Assembly (NCBI GenBank): GCA_034401795.1
Contig: CM067367.1
Coordinates: 56,176,206-56,240,205 of the forward strand
DNA from: Chaetoderma sp. LZ-2023a
Taxonomy: Eukaryota; Mollusca; Caudofoveata; Chaetodermatida; Chaetodermatidae
Length of the DNA stretch: 64,000 nucleotides
Reading direction: 5' to 3'
Of this stretch, positions 10,470 to 24,404 are shown piece by piece. Numbering within the stretch: the first letter of the stretch is position 1; each line of letters opens with the position of its first letter. The position numbers were made by a program, and so were the translations under genes. The notes beneath the pieces were generated by a model, which saw only the letters and a program-made list of their open reading frames with translations, searched no databases and was not told the origin of the DNA.

Positions 10470-12668
10470 GACAAATATTACAAAAATCATCAGATTTCTT
10501 AATCCACATGTTGTGATCAAATAAAGTGCAACACTTGAAATCAGATTTCTATATAAAATGACAAATATTACAAAAATTATCAGATTTCCTAATCCACATG
10601 TTATGATCAAATAAACGGCAACACTTGAAATCAGATTTCCATATAAAATGATAAAGAGAAGAAAAATTATCTGATTTCTTAATCCACATGTTATGATCAA
10701 TAAGCGGCAACACTTGAAATCAGATTTCCATATAAAATGACAAATATTACAAATATTATCGGATTTCTTAATCCACATGTTATGATCAAATAAATGGCAA
10801 CACTTGAAATATGATTTCAATATAAAAAGACAAATATTACAAAAATTATCGGATTTCTTAATCCACATGTTATGATCAAATAAATGGCAACACTTGAAAT
10901 ATGATTTCCATATAAAAAGACAAATATTACAAAAATTATCGGATTTCTTAATCCACATGTTATGATCAAATAAAAAGCAACACTTGAAATCAGATTTCTA
11001 TATAAAATGACAAATATTACAAAAATTATCAGATTTCTTAATCCACATGTTATGATCAAATAAACGGCAACACTTGAAATCAGATTTCCATATAAAATGA
11101 TAAATATTACAAAAATTATCAGATTTCTTAATCCACATGTTATGATCAAATAAATGGCAACACTTGAAATATGATTTCAATATAAAAAGACAAATATTAC
11201 AAAAATTATCGGATTTCTTAATCCACATGTTATGATCAATAAGTGGCAACACTTGAAATCAGATTTCCATATAAAATGACAAATATCACAAAAATTATCG
11301 GATTTCTTAATCCACATGTTATGATCAAATAAATGGCAACACTTGAAATATGATTTCCATATAAAAAGACAAATATTACAAAAATTATCAGATTTCCTAA
11401 TCCATATGTTGTGATCAAATAGACAGCAACACTTGAAATATGTTTTTCATATAAAATGACAAATATTACAAAAATTATCAGATTTCTTAATCCACATGTT
11501 ATGATCAAATAAACGGCAACACTTGAAATATGATTTCCATATAAAATGACAAATATTACAAAAATCAATAGATTTCTTAATCCACATGTTATGATCAAAT
11601 AAATGGCAACACTTAACACAAGATTTCCATATAAAATGACAAATATTACAAAAATTATCAGATATCTTAATCCACACATTATGATTAATAAGCGGCAACA
11701 CTTGAAATCAGATTTTCATATAATATGATAAATATTACAAAAATTATCAGATTTCTTAATCCACATGTTGTGATCAAATAAACGCCAACACTTGAAATAT
11801 GATTTCCATATAAAATGACAAATATTACAAAAATTATCTGATTTCTTAATCGACATGTTATGATCAATAAGCGGCAACACTTGAAATCAGATTTCCATAT
11901 AAAATGACAAATATTACAAAAATTATCAGATTTCTTAATCCACATGTTGTGATCAAATGGACAGCAACACTTCAAATATGATTTTCATATAAAATGACAA
12001 ATATTACAAAAATTATCAGATTTCATAAGCCACATGTTATGATCAAATAAACGCCAACACTTGAAATATGATTTCCATATAAAGAGACAAATATTACAAA
12101 AAATCAATAGATTTCTTAATCCACATGTTATGATCAAATAAATGGCAACACTTAACACAAGATTTCCATATAAAATGACAAATATTACAAAAATTATCAG
12201 ATTTCTTAATCCACATGTTATGATCAAATAAAGGGCAACCCTTGAAATCAGATTTCCATATAAAATGATAAAGATAAGAAAAATTATCCGATTTCTTAAT
12301 CCACATGTTGTGATCAATAAGCGGCAACACTTGAAATCAGATTTCCATATAAAATGACAAATATCACAAAAATTATCAGATTTCTCAATGCACATGTTGT
12401 GATCAAATAAACAGCAAAACTTGAAACATGATTTCCATATAAAATGACAAATATTACCAAAATTATCAGATTTCTTAATCCACATGTTATGATCAAATAA
12501 AGGACAACACTTGAAATCAGATTTCCATATAAAGTGATAAAGATAATAAAAACCATCAGATTTCTTAATCCACATGTTGTGATCAAATAAACGGCAACAC
12601 TTGAAATCAGATTTCCATATAAAATGATAAAGATAAGAAAAATTATCTGATTTCTGAATCCACATGTT
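10470..12668 (-). repeat. 90-bp tandem repeat array, about 24 copies
   Basis: Unit blocks: CACTTGAAATCAGATTTCC, ATATAAAATGACAAATATTAC, AAAAATTATCAGATTTCTTAA, TCCACATGTTATGATCAAAT, AACGGCAA. Most units are exactly 90 bp (for example 10981 to 11071), with a minority of 88-89 bp at GATCAATAAG. Because 90 is a multiple of three and the minus strand has no stop in two frames, long minus-strand frames with a 30-residue repeat (for example WIKKSDNFCNICHFIWKS) appear. They shift phase at each 88-89-bp unit. I treat these frames as a by-product of the array, not as genes. Confidence 0.9.
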
Positions 12669-15600
12669 AGTAAAGCCTGACTAAGGTCTAGTTAAGGCTT
12701 AAAACCCTGGCTAAGGCCTAGGTAAGGCACACCTAATACCTAGCAAAGCCTGGCTAAGGCATTGGCAATGTCTAGCAAAGCCTGGCTAATGCATGGCAAT
12801 GGCGTAGCAAATCCCGGTTACATTCTAGGTACGGCTTAGCTAAGGCTGGCTAAGGCCTATCCAAGGCCTTTGTAATGCATAGCAAAGCCTGGCTGCGGCC
12901 CAGGTAATGTCTTGCAAATTTTGGATACGGCGCAGGTAAGGACTAGTAATGCTTGGATAACGCCTAGGTAAGGCCTAACAAAGCCTGACTAAGTCCAAGG
13001 TAGAGCCTAGGTAAAACCTAGCAAAGTCTTGCTAATGCCTAGGCAATGTCTAGCAAAGCATCGCTAAAGCCTAGGTAAAGTCTATCAAAGCTTCGCTAAC
13101 GACTAGCAAAGTCCTGTTAGGGCCACGGTAAGGCTACATAATGTCTAGGCTAAGGCCTAGGTAAGGTCTTGCAAAGTTTGGTCAAGGAATTACAAAGCGT
13201 GGCTAAGGCCTATGTAAGGCTTAGTAAAGCCTGGTTACGGATTAACACAGCCTGGCCAAGGCCTAGGTAGGGCCTGACTAAGATCTAGCAAAGCCTGGCT
13301 AATGCATGGCAATGGCGTAGCAAATCCCGGTTACATTCTAGGTACGCTTAGCTAAGGCTGGCTAAGGCCTATCCAAGGCCTTTGTAATGCATAGCAAAGC
13401 CTGGCTGCGGCCCAGGTAATATCTTGCAAATTTTGGATACGGCGCAGGTAAGGACTAGTAATGCTTGGATAACGCCTAGGTAAGGCCTAACAAAGCCTGA
13501 CTAAGTCCAAGGTAGAGCCTAGGTAAAACCTAGCAAAGTCTTGCTAATGCCTAGGCAATGTCTAGCAAAGCATCGCTAAAGCCTAGGTAAAGTCTATCAA
13601 AGCTTCGCTAACGCCTAGCAAAGTCCTGTTAGGGCCACGGTAAGGCTACATAATGTCTAGGCTAAGGCCTAGGTAAGGTCTTGCAAAGTTTGGTCAAGGA
13701 ATTACAAAGCGTGGCTAAGGCCTATGTAAGGCTTAGTAAAGCCTGGTTACGGATTAACACAGCCTGGCCAAGGCCTAGGTAGGGCCTGACTAAGATCTAG
13801 CAAAGCCTAGCTAAGGTCATAAATACCTAGATAAGGCTTAGCAAAGCCTGGTTAAGGCCTAGGTACTGTCTTGCAAAGATTGGCTAAAACCCAAGCAAGG
13901 CCTTTGTAAGGCTTAGCAAAGCCTGGCTACGGCATAGATAATGTCTTGCACAGCTTGGCTAAAGCCTAGGAAAGGCCTACCAAAGCATTCTAAGGCCTCG
14001 GTAAGGCTTGACAAAGCCTGGCTAAGGCCTAACAAAGCCTGGCTAAGGCCTAGGTACGGTCTGACTAAGTCTTAGCAAAGCCTCGCTAAGGTGTAGCTTA
14101 AGTTTAGCAAAGCCTAGTTAAGGCCTAAGTAAAGTCTATCAAAGCCTGGCCTATGTCTAGGTAAGGTCTGAAAAAGTGTGGCTAATGCCTGCGTAAGGCA
14201 TAGTTAAGGCTTACCAAATCCCGGCGACGGCCTAGGTAATATCTAACAAAGCCTGGCTAAGGCCTAGGTACGGTCTGACTAAGGCCTAGCAAAGCCTAGC
14301 TAAGGTGTAGCTTAAGTCTAGCAAAGCCTAGTTAAGGCCTAAGTAAAGTCTATCAAAGCCAGGCTTATGTCTAGGTAAGGTCTGAGAAAGTCTGGCCAAT
14401 GCCTGCGTAAGGCATAGTTAAGGCTTACCAAATCATGGTTACGGCCTAGGTAATGTCTAACAAACCATGGGTAATGCCTAAGTAAAGTCTATCAAAGCCT
14501 GACTATGGCATGAAAAAGGTCTGGCTACGGCCTGGATAAATCCTATATAATGCCTAGCAATGCCTAGCTAATGCATGGCAACAGCTTAGCAAATCCAGGT
14601 TACGATGTAGGTAAGTTCTAGGCAAGGCTTAGCAAAGGCTGGCTAAAGCATATCCAAGGCCTGTGTAATGCGTAACAAAGCCTGGCTGCGGCCCAGGTAA
14701 TGCCTTGCAAAGCTTGGACAAGGCGCAGGTCAGGACTACTAATGCTTGGATAATGCCTAGGTAAGGCTTAACAAAGCCTGACTAAGTCCAAGGTAGAGCC
14801 TAGGTAAAACCTAGCAAAGTCTTGCTAATGCCTAGGCAATGTCTAGAAAAGCATCGCTAAGGCCTAGGTAAAGTCTTTCAAAGCCTCGCTAAGGCCTAGC
14901 AAAGTCCTGCTAATGCCAAGGTAAGGCTACGTAATGTATAGATAAGGCCTGCCTAAGACATAGGTACGGTCTGGCAAAGTTTGGTCAAGGAATTACAAAG
15001 CGTGGCTAAGGCCTATGTAAGGCTTAGTAAAGCCGTGTTAAGGATTAACACAAGGTAGGGTCTGACTAAGATCTATCAAAGCCTAGCTACGGTCATAAAT
15101 GCCTAGATAAGGCTTAGCAAAGCCGGGCTAAGGCCTAGGTACGGTCTTGCAAAGATTGGCTAAAACACGTGTAAGACCTAGTAAAGCGTGGCTAAGGCAT
15201 AAGAAGGGCCTAGCAAACCATGGCTAAGGCCTAGGTAAAGCCTATCAAAACCTGAATAAGGTCTGGCTACGGGCTGGCCAAGGCCTACAAAAGCCTAACT
15301 AAAGCATGGCACCGGCCTAGTAAAGCCATGTTACGACATAGGTAAGTTCTAGGTAAGGCTTAACAAAGGGTAGCTAAGCCCTAGACAAGACCTTTTTAAA
15401 GCTTAACAAAGCCTAACTACGACCTAGGTAATGTCATGCAAAGCTTGGATAATGCGAAGGTATGGCCTAGCAAAGCTTGGTTATGGCCTAGGCAAGTCTT
15501 AGCAAAGCATGGCTAAGGCCTAGTTAAGGCCTAACAAAGCCTGGCTATGGCGTAGGCAATGTCTAGCAAAGCATTGCTAAGGCCTAGGTAAAGTCTATCA

Positions 15601-18600
15601 AAGCCTGATTAAGGCCTGAATAACGCCTGGCTACGGTCTGGTTAACGCCTAGGTAAGGCCTATGTAAGGTCTAACACAGCCTAGCTAAGGCATGGCAACA
15701 GCCTAGCAAAGCCATGTTACGACCACGGTAAGTTCTAGGTAAGGTTTAGCAAAGGCCGGCTAAGGCCTAAGCAAGGCCTTTGTAAGGCTTAGCAAAGCCT
15801 GGTTACGGCCTAGGTAATGTCTTGCAAAGCTTGGCTAAAGCCTATGTGAGGCCTAGCAAAGCATGGCTAACGCCTAGGTAAGGGTTGGTAAAGCCTGGCT
15901 AAGACCTAGGTAAGGCCTAACAAGGCCTTTGTACGGCCTGACTAAGGTTTCGCAAAGCCGAGCTAAGGCGTGGCTTAAGTCTAGCGAAGCCTAGCTAAGG
16001 CCTAGGTAAAGTCTAGCAAATCGTGTCTTATGCATAGGTAAGGTCTGAGAAAGTCTGGCCAATGCCTGCGTAAGGCATAGTTAAGGCTTACCAAAGCCAG
16101 ACTAAACCCTGTGTATTGTCTTGCAAAGCAAAGCTTGGCTAAGGCCCAAATAGGGCTTAGCAAATCATGGCTACGGCATAGGTAAAGTCTAGCTAAGGCA
16201 TGGTAACGGCCTAGCAAAGCCATGTTGCGACATAAGTAAGTTCTAGATAAGGCTTAGCAAAGGCTAGCTAAGGCCTAGGCAAGCCCTTGCAAAGCTTAGC
16301 AAAGCCTGGCTATGGCCTAGGTAATGTCTTGCAAAGCTTGGATAAGACGCAGGTATGACCTAGCAAAGCGTGGTTAAGGCCTAGGTAAGGCCTAACAAAG
16401 CCCGTTACGGCCTAGGCAATGTCTATCAAAGCATGGCTAAGGCCCAGGTAAAGTCTATCAAAGCCTGACTAAAGCCGGAATAAGGCATGGCTATGGCCTG
16501 CTAAGGCCTAGGTAAGACCTAAAAAAGCCTAGCTAAGGCATGGCAACGGCCTAGCAAAGCCATGTTACGACCTCTGTAAGTTCTAGGTAAGGCTTAGCAA
16601 AGGCTGGCTAAGGCCTAAGCAAGGCCTTTGTAAGGCTTAGTAAAGCCTGGCTACAGCATAGATAATGTCTTGCATAGCTTGGCTAAAGCCTAGGAAAGGC
16701 CTACCAAAACATTCTAAGGCCTCGGTAAGGCTTGGCAAAGCCTGGCTAAGGCCTAACAAAGCCTGGCTACGGCCTAGTTACGGCCTGACTAAGGCCTAGT
16801 AAAGCCTAGCTAAGGCGTAGCTTAAGTCTAGCAAAGCATAGTTAAGGCCTAAGTAAAGTCTATCAAAACCTGGCTTATGTCTAGGTAAGGTGTGAGAAAG
16901 TGTGGCCAATGCCTGCGTAAGGCATAGTTAAGGCTTGGCAAAGCCTGACTAATGCCTAACAAAGCCTGGCTATGGCCTAGGTACGGCCTGACTAAGGCCT
17001 AGTAAAGCCTAGCTAAGGTGTAGCTTAAGTCTAGCAAAGCATAGTTAAGGCCTAAGTAAAGTCTATCAAAACCTGGCTTATGACTAGGTAAGGTGTGAGA
17101 AAGTCTGGCCAATGCCTGCGTAAGGCATAGTTAAGGCTTGGCAAAGCCTGACTAAGGCCTAACCAAGCCTGGCTATGGCCTAGGTACGGCCTGACTAAGG
17201 CCTAGTAAAGCCTAGCTAAGGCGTAGCTTAAGTCTAGCAAAGCATAGTTAAGGCCTAAGTAAAGTCTATCAAAACCTGGCTTATGTCTAGGTAAGGTCTG
17301 AGAAAGTCTGGCCAATGCCTGCATAAGGCATAGTTAAGGCTTACAAAATCCTGGCTACGGCCTAGGCAATGTCTAACAAACCATGGCTAAGGCCTAAGTA
17401 AAGTCTATCAAAACCTGACTATGGCATGAAAAAGGTCTGACCACGGCCTGGCTAAAGCCTATATAATGCCTAGCAAAGCCTAGCTAAGGCATAGCAACGG
17501 CGTACCAAATCCAGGTTACGACCTAGGTACGTTCTATGTAAGGCTTAGCAAAGGCTGGCTAAGGCCTATCCATGACCTTTGTAATGCGTAGCAAGGCCTG
17601 CTTGCGGCCCAGGTAATCGCTTGCAAAGCCTGGATAAGGCGCAGGTAAGGACTAGTAATGCTTGGATAATGTCTAGGTAAGACCTAACAAAGCCTGACTA
17701 AGTCCAAGGTAGAGCCCAGGTAAAAACTAGCAAAGTCTTGCTAATGCCTAGGTAATGTCTAGCAAAGCATCGCTAAGGCCTAGGAAACGTCTATCAAAAC
17801 CTCGCTACGGCCTGGCAAAGTCATGCTAAGGCCAAGGTAAGGATACGTAATATCTAGATAAGGCCTGGCTATGGCCTGGCTAAGGCCTAGGTAAGGTCCT
17901 GCAAAGTTTGGTCAAGGAATTACAAAGCGTGGCTAAGGCCTATGTAAGGCTTAGTAAAGCCTGGTTACGGATTAACACAGCCTGGCCAAGGCCTAGGTAG
18001 GGCCTGACTAAGATCTAGCAAAGCCTAGCTAAGGTCATAAATACCTAGATAAGGCTTAGCAAAGCCTGGCTAAGGCCTAGGTACTGTCTTGCAAAGATTG
18101 GCTGAAACCCATGTAAGACCTAGCAAAGCGTGGCTAAGGAACAAGTAGGGCCTAGCAAACCATGGCTAAGGCCTAGGTAAAGTCTATCAAAGCCTGAATA
18201 AGGCCTGAATACGGTATGGTTATGGCTTAGCTAAGGCCTACAAAAGCCTAGCTAAGGCAAGGCACCGGCCTAGTAAAGCCATGTTATGACATAGGTACGT
18301 TCTAGGTAGGGCTTAGTAAAGGCTAGCTAAGACCTAGGCAAGACCATTGTAAAGCTTGGAAAAGCATAGCTACGGCCTGGGTAATGTCTTGCAAAGCTTG
18401 GATAAGGCGCATGTATGGTCAAGCAAAGCTCGATTAAGGCCTAGCTAAGTCTTAGAAAAGCATGGTTAAGGCCTAACAAAGCCTTGCTACGGCCTAGGTA
18501 ATGTCTAGTAAAGCATGGCTAAGGCCTAGGTAAAGTCCATCAACGCATGACTAATACCGAAATACGGCCTGGCTAAGGCTTAGGTAAGACCTAGGTACGG

Positions 18601-21545
18601 CTAACAAAGCCTAGCTAAGCCATGACAGCTGCCTAGCAAAGCCATGGTACGACCTCGGTAAGTTCTAGGTAAGGCTTAGCAATGGCTGGCTACGGCCTAA
18701 ACAAGGCCTTTGTAAGGCTTAGCAAAGTCTGGCTACGGCCTAGGTAATGTCTTGCAAAGCTTGGCTAAAGGCTAGGTAGGGCCTCGCAAAGCATGGCTAA
18801 GACCTAGGCAAGGCTTGACAAAGCCTGGCTACGGTCTAATAAAGCGGGCTAAGGCTTAAGTATAGCCTGACTAAGGCCTAGCAAAGCCTAGCTAAGGAGT
18901 AGCGTAAGTCTAGCAAAGCCTAGTTAAGGCCTAGGTAAAGTCTATCAAAGCCTGGCTTATGTCTAGGTAAGGTCTGAGAAGGTATGGCCAATGCCTGCGT
19001 AAGGCATAGTTAAGGCTTACCAAAGCCTGTCTACGACCTAGGCAATATCTAGCAAACCATGGCTAAGGCCTAGGTAAAGTCTATCAACGCCTGACTATGG
19101 CATGAAAAAGGTCTGGCTATGGCCTAGGCTAAGGCATATATATAAGGCCTAGCAAAGCCTAGCTAAGGCATGGCAACGGCCTAGCAAAGCCCGGTTACGA
19201 CCGAGGTAAGTTCTAGGTAAGGCTTAGCAAAAACTGGCTACGGTCTATGCAAGGCCTTTGTAATGCGTAGCAAAGCCTGGCTGCGGCCTAGGTAATGTCT
19301 TGCAAAGCTTAGATAACGCTTGAATAACGCCTAGGTAGGGCCTAATAAAGCCTGACTAAGTCCAAGTTAGAGCCTAGGGAAAACCCAACAAACTCTTGCT
19401 AATGCCTAGGTAATGCCTAGCAAAGCATGGCTACAGCATAGGTAAAGTCCATAAAAGCCTCGCTAAGGCCTAGCAAAGTCCTGCTAAGGACAAGGTAAGG
19501 TTATGTAATGTCTAGATAAGGCCTGCCTAAGGTCTTGCAAAGTTTGGTCAAAGAATTACAAAGCGTGGCTAAGACCTATGTAAGGCTTAGTAAAGCCTGG
19601 ATAAGGTTTAACACAGCCTGGCCATAAGTGCCTAGGTAAGGCTTAGCAAAGCCTGGCTACGGACTAGGTACTGTCTTGCCAAGATTGGCTAGAACCCAGG
19701 TAAGACTTAGCAAAGCGTGGCTAAGGCCTAGCTAAGGTTTAGCAAGACATTACCTAGGCCCAGATACGGCCTGACTAAGGCCTAGCAACGCCTAGCTAAG
19801 ACCTTGGTAAAGTCTATCAAAGCCTGACTTATGCCTAGGTACGGTCTAAGAAAGTCTGGAAAATGCCTGCGTAAGACATAGTTAAAGCTTACCAAAGCCT
19901 CGCTAGGGCCTAAGTAACGTCCTGCAAAGCTTGGCTAAGGCGCAGGTAATGCCTATCAGCTTACTTACGGCCTAGGTAATGCTTAGCAAACCTGGCTAAC
20001 CTGGCTACGGCATAGGCAATGTCTAACAAACCATGGCTAAGGACTATGTAAGGTTTATCAAAGCCTGACCAAGGCTTGAATATGGCATGGCTAAGGCCTA
20101 TGTAAGGCCTAGCAAAGCCTAACTAAGGCGTGGCAACGGCCTAGTAAAGCCATATTACGACCTAGCTAAGGTCTAGTTTGGAATTAGCAAAGCCTTCTGT
20201 GGCCTAGGCAAAGCCTTTGTAAGGCTTAGTAAAGCCTGGTTACGGCCTATTTAGTGTCTTGCAAAGCTTGGCTAACGACTAGGTAATGCCTAACAACTCC
20301 TGACTACGGCCAAGGTAGGACCTAGTTAAGACCTGGCAAATTCTGACTAAACCCTATGCAATCTCTAGCAACGCATGACCAAGGCTTAGATAGTCTATCA
20401 ATGCCTCGCTTAGGCCTAGCTAAAGCCTAGCAAAGTCTGGCTACGGTCTAGGTAAGACAAATATGAGGCTTACTAAAGCCTGGCTAAGATTTAGCTAATG
20501 TCTAGATAAGGTCTACCAAAGCATGGCTACGGCATAGGTAAGGTGTTACAAAGTTTGCCCACGGACTAGGTAAGGGTTAGCAAAGTGTACCTAAGGCTTA
20601 GGTAAGACTTAACAAAACCTGGCTAAGGCCTAGGCAAGCCTGGATAATGCTTAGGTAATGTTTTGCAAAGCCTGTCTTGGGCTTACGTAAGACTTGTTAA
20701 AGCCTTAGTAAAGCCTGGTTAAAACATAGGTACGGCCTATTTAAGGCCTGGCAAAGCGTATTTAAGGCGTATGTAAGGCCTAGTAAAGCAATGATAAGGT
20801 CTAGCAAACCATTGCTTAGGCCTAGTTAATGCCTAGGTAAAGTTTGGCAAAGTCTGGCTAAGGCCTTTTTAAGGCTTAACAAAACCTGACTAAGTCCTAG
20901 TTAAGGCTTAAAACGCCTGGCTAATGCCTAGGTAAATCTTAGCAAAGCCTTCTAAGTCCTGGCGAAGGCCTGTCTAAGAACTGGCTAAGATCTATGTAAG
21001 GTCTTGCAAAGCCCATGTAAGACTTGTTACGGCATAGCAAATCCTGGCGAAGGCCAAGATAAAGCTTGGTGAAGCCTGGCTAAGGCCCATGTATGGCCTA
21101 GGTAAATCTTAGCAAAGCCTAGCTAAGACCTATGTATGGCCTAGAAAAGGCTGGCCACGGCCTGGTTAATGGCTGACTACAGCCTGCCTAAGGCCTGGTG
21201 ATGGTCCGGCTAAGGCCTTCTAAAGCCTATGTAAGGTCTTGCATAGACATAGCAATAACAGGCTACGGTCAAGGTAAAGACTTGCAAAGCATGGATGCGA
21301 CCCATGTAAATACTAGCTACGGCCTAGGTAAGGCTTAGCAAATCCTGGCTAAAGCCTATGTAATGTAGTGTATAATGCTTGGCTAAGGCCTAGCTAAGGT
21401 CTAGGTAAGGCCTAGTAAAGCCTGGTTACGGTCCAGGTAATGCACAAGTAAAGCTTAGCAAAGCCTGACTAATACCTAGGGAAGGCCTGCCAAAGCCGGG
21501 CTACGGCCTAGGTAATATCTTGGTAAGCTTACCTAAGGCCCAAGT
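12669..21545 (+). repeat. GCCTA/TAAGG satellite array 1, forward-oriented part
   Basis: A continuous degenerate satellite built from 10-11-bp modules such as GGCCTAGGTAA, GCCTAGCAAA and GCCTGGCTAAG, often grouped as ~32-bp triplets. Higher-order copies are visible. A ~513-bp block (about 12770-13283) is repeated almost identically at about 13283-13796. A ~203-bp block is repeated three times at about 16750-17340. Frequent TAA/TAG makes it nearly free of open frames. It abuts the 90-bp array directly at 12668/12669. Confidence 0.95.
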
Positions 21546-23376
21546 AGAAGGCCTAGTCAGGATTTGTTAAGCCTTAAATAGGCCTTGCCTAGGCATTTGC
21601 ATGGCTTTCATAAGCCTTACGTAGACCTTATCTAGGTCTTAGCCAGACTTTACTAGGCCTTTGCCATGCCTTAGCCAGGTTTTGCCTGGCTATAAATAGG
21701 CATTTGCCAGGCTTCGCTAAGATTTACCTAGGCCATACATGGGCCTTAGCCAGGCTTTGCTACGCCTTAACTAGGCCTTAGAAGGTTTTGCAAGACCTTA
21801 CATAGGTCTTAACTAGGCCTTAGCCAGGGTTTGCGAGGCCTTAGCTAGGCCTTAGCTAGGCTTTGCAAGACCTTTTCTTCGCCTTAGCCTGTTATTGCTA
21901 AGTCTATGCAAGACCTTGCAAAAGCTTTAGACAGGCCTTAGCCTGACCTTCGCCAGGGCATAGGCAGGTAGTAGCCAGCTGTTAACCAGGACGTAGCCAG
22001 ACTTTGCTAGGCCATACAAACCCGTAGCCAGGTTTTGCTAAGATTTACCTAGGTCATACATGGGCCTTAGCCAGGCATTGCCACACTTGAACTAGGCCTT
22101 AGCCAGCCTTTGCAAGACCTTAATTAGGGCTTAGCCAGCTCTTAGACAGGACTTAGAAGGCTTTGCTAAGATTTACCTAGCCATTACCTAGGCATTAGCC
22201 AGGCGTTGTTATGTCTTAAGTAGGACTTAGTCAGGTTTTGCTAAGCCGTAATAAGGCCTAACCATACTTTGCCAAACTGTACTTATGCCTTACCTAGGCC
22301 TTAGCAATGGTTGGCTAGGCCCTACATAGGCCCTAGACAGGTTTTACAAGACCTTACCTGGGTCTTAGCCTGTTATTGCTAGGTCCATGCAATACCTTCA
22401 TAGGCTTTAGAAGGCTTTAGCCAGGCATTAGGCAGGCCTTAGCCAGGCATTAACCGGGCCTTCAGCCAGACTTTGCTAGGCCACACATAAGCCTTAGCCA
22501 GGCTTTGCTAAGATTTACCTATGCCTTGCCTGGGTCTTATCCATGCCTTGCTAAGCCTTAACTAGGCCTTAGTCAGTATTTTCTAGGCCTTACTTGGCCT
22601 TAGCCAGGCTTTGTTAGGACTTATCCATGCTTTACTAGGCCTTATATATGCCTTAACCACGCTTTTCTAGGCCTTAAATAGGCATTACCTGTCTTAACCA
22701 GGCTTTACTAAGTCTTACCTAAGCTCGAGCCAAGCTTTGCTAAACATTGCCTAAGCATTAGCCAGGCTTGCCTATACCACACTTAGGCCTTACTTAGGCC
22801 TTAGCCAAGTTTTGTTAAGCCTTACCTAGGCCTTATGTACACTTTGCCAACCCTTACCTAGTCTTGGCCAAAGTTTGCAACACCTTACCTAGGCCTTAGC
22901 CAGGCTTTGGTAGACCTTATCTAGACATTACCTAAGTGTTAGTCAGGATTTACTAAGCCTCACATTGGACTTACCTAGGCCTTAGTCAGACTTTGCTAGG
23001 CCTTAGCGAGGCTTTGGTAGACTACCTAAGTGTTAGCCATGCTTTGCTAGAGATTGCCTAGGGCGTGGCCAGACTCTGTTAGGTTTTACCTAGGCCCTAC
23101 CTTGGCCTTAGTCAGGATTTGTTAGGCCTTACTTATTCGTAGGCCAAGCTATGTAAGACACTACCTAGGCCATAACCAGGCTTTGGTAAACGTTACAAAG
23201 GCCTTGCCTAGGCTGCAGCAGGCTTTGCTGATTCCTAACTAGACGTTATCTATGTCATAACATGGCTTTGCTAGGCTGTTGCCATGCCGTAGCTAGCTTT
23301 TTCTAGGTCTTAGACAGGTCGTAGCCAGGCCTTATTCAGGCCTTAGTCAGGCTTTGATAGACTTTACCTAGACCTA
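21546..23376 (-). repeat. GCCTA/TAAGG satellite array 1, reversed part
   Basis: From about 21546 the same satellite continues as its reverse complement (CTTAGCCAGGCTTTGCTAGG), to about 23376. The switch is abrupt, within a few modules, next to GTCAGGATTTGTTAAGCC. No unrelated DNA is seen at the junction. Confidence 0.92.
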
Positions 23377-23432
23377 TCTCGGAGTTCCGAATGCGCATTA
23401 AAACGTCGGGTCAAAGGTCGAATGCCAGTCAA

Positions 23433-23625
23433 GTCGTCCCATCCACCAACTCGTCCCACGTTGGAAAGTCAAGTCGTCCGAAATAAAAAAGTCAACTCGC
23501 CCAAAAATCCAAACAGACGAGTCGGTCTGTTATGCTAGGACGAGTTGACTTAGGCTGGTACCCGACTCCTCATACCCTCGCTGACGATTCTCTGGCTCAG
23601 GATATGGGGGCCGGTAACGGCTGCC
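23433..23625 (+). repeat. left inverted repeat with GTCAA-TCGTCC motif cluster
   Basis: At least six variants of GTCAAGTCGTCC or its complement (GGACGAGTTGACTT) lie in about 130 bp, followed by the GGTACCCGACTCC and GGCCGGTAACGGC blocks shared with the right end. Clustered subterminal motifs of this kind often serve as transposase binding sites. That role is inference. Confidence 0.6.
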
Positions 23626-24061
23626 ATCTTTGTACGCGATTTACGTACATGACGTCATTACACAGATAGGGGAAATCCATACGACAGCCAAAGCGAAATG
23701 AAAGCTATTTAACCCTTGTACGACACCGCTTCGGGTATTAGTATGGTCTTATCTTACTCATTTCGTTACACTACATAACTAAAATGGAATTTTTCACTAA
23801 AGACTATTGCCCCAAATTAAAAAAGTCGCGCTATTAATCTAGATTATTTTCTTGAAGGATAGCAGTGGGCACACTTCCAAATTTTGTTACCAGTTTTCGT
23901 TCATCGCTTAGTACTACTAAATAGTTAGCTACTTATAATAGTAGAAGGCCTAGGCTACTTATTTACTTGTTATGTGACTCTTCTAGAGTTTATTTTGCGG
24001 GAATACTTGTATAAATTGTATAAAGTATACTAGTATTTCCTTCAAAATCAGCTTGGCCTAC

Positions 24062-24404
24062 CGCTAAGGGTAGTGGGGGAGGGTGGGTGGTATTGGGGTG
24101 AGGGTGGCTGATTGGTGGAGGCAAATGAAAATCGTTTCAGCAGGGGTGTTTCCTGCGAAGCTTTGAAAATTTGATCAATTGATTACTTTCTGTATCATGA
24201 TTCCAACACATTATGCTGAATATTTTGAAACTAAAATTACTGGAATTGTAGAGGCTGTCACAGCATCTTACGATAATATTATTTGTGTCCTTGGATCATA
24301 TGGTCACATTTCTGCACCATTGGATTAATATAATTTGGATAATGAGGGGTACCACAGAGCTCTGTTCCCCCTCCCCCCACCCCCCCCCCCCCCCACCCCC
24401 AACA
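24062..24404. repeat. G-rich tract followed by C-rich tract
   Basis: At 24072-24110 four or more runs of three or more G with short loops meet the usual G-quadruplex pattern on the plus strand. At 24366-24400 a long C run puts the same potential on the minus strand. Confidence 0.6.

Noticed and set aside
10440-12665. CRISPR-like array or repeat protein gene
   Set aside because: Units are contiguous 90-bp tandem repeats without unique spacers, and frames break at every 88-89-bp unit.
16002-16223. 73-codon minus-strand frame
   Set aside because: A chance open stretch inside the satellite.
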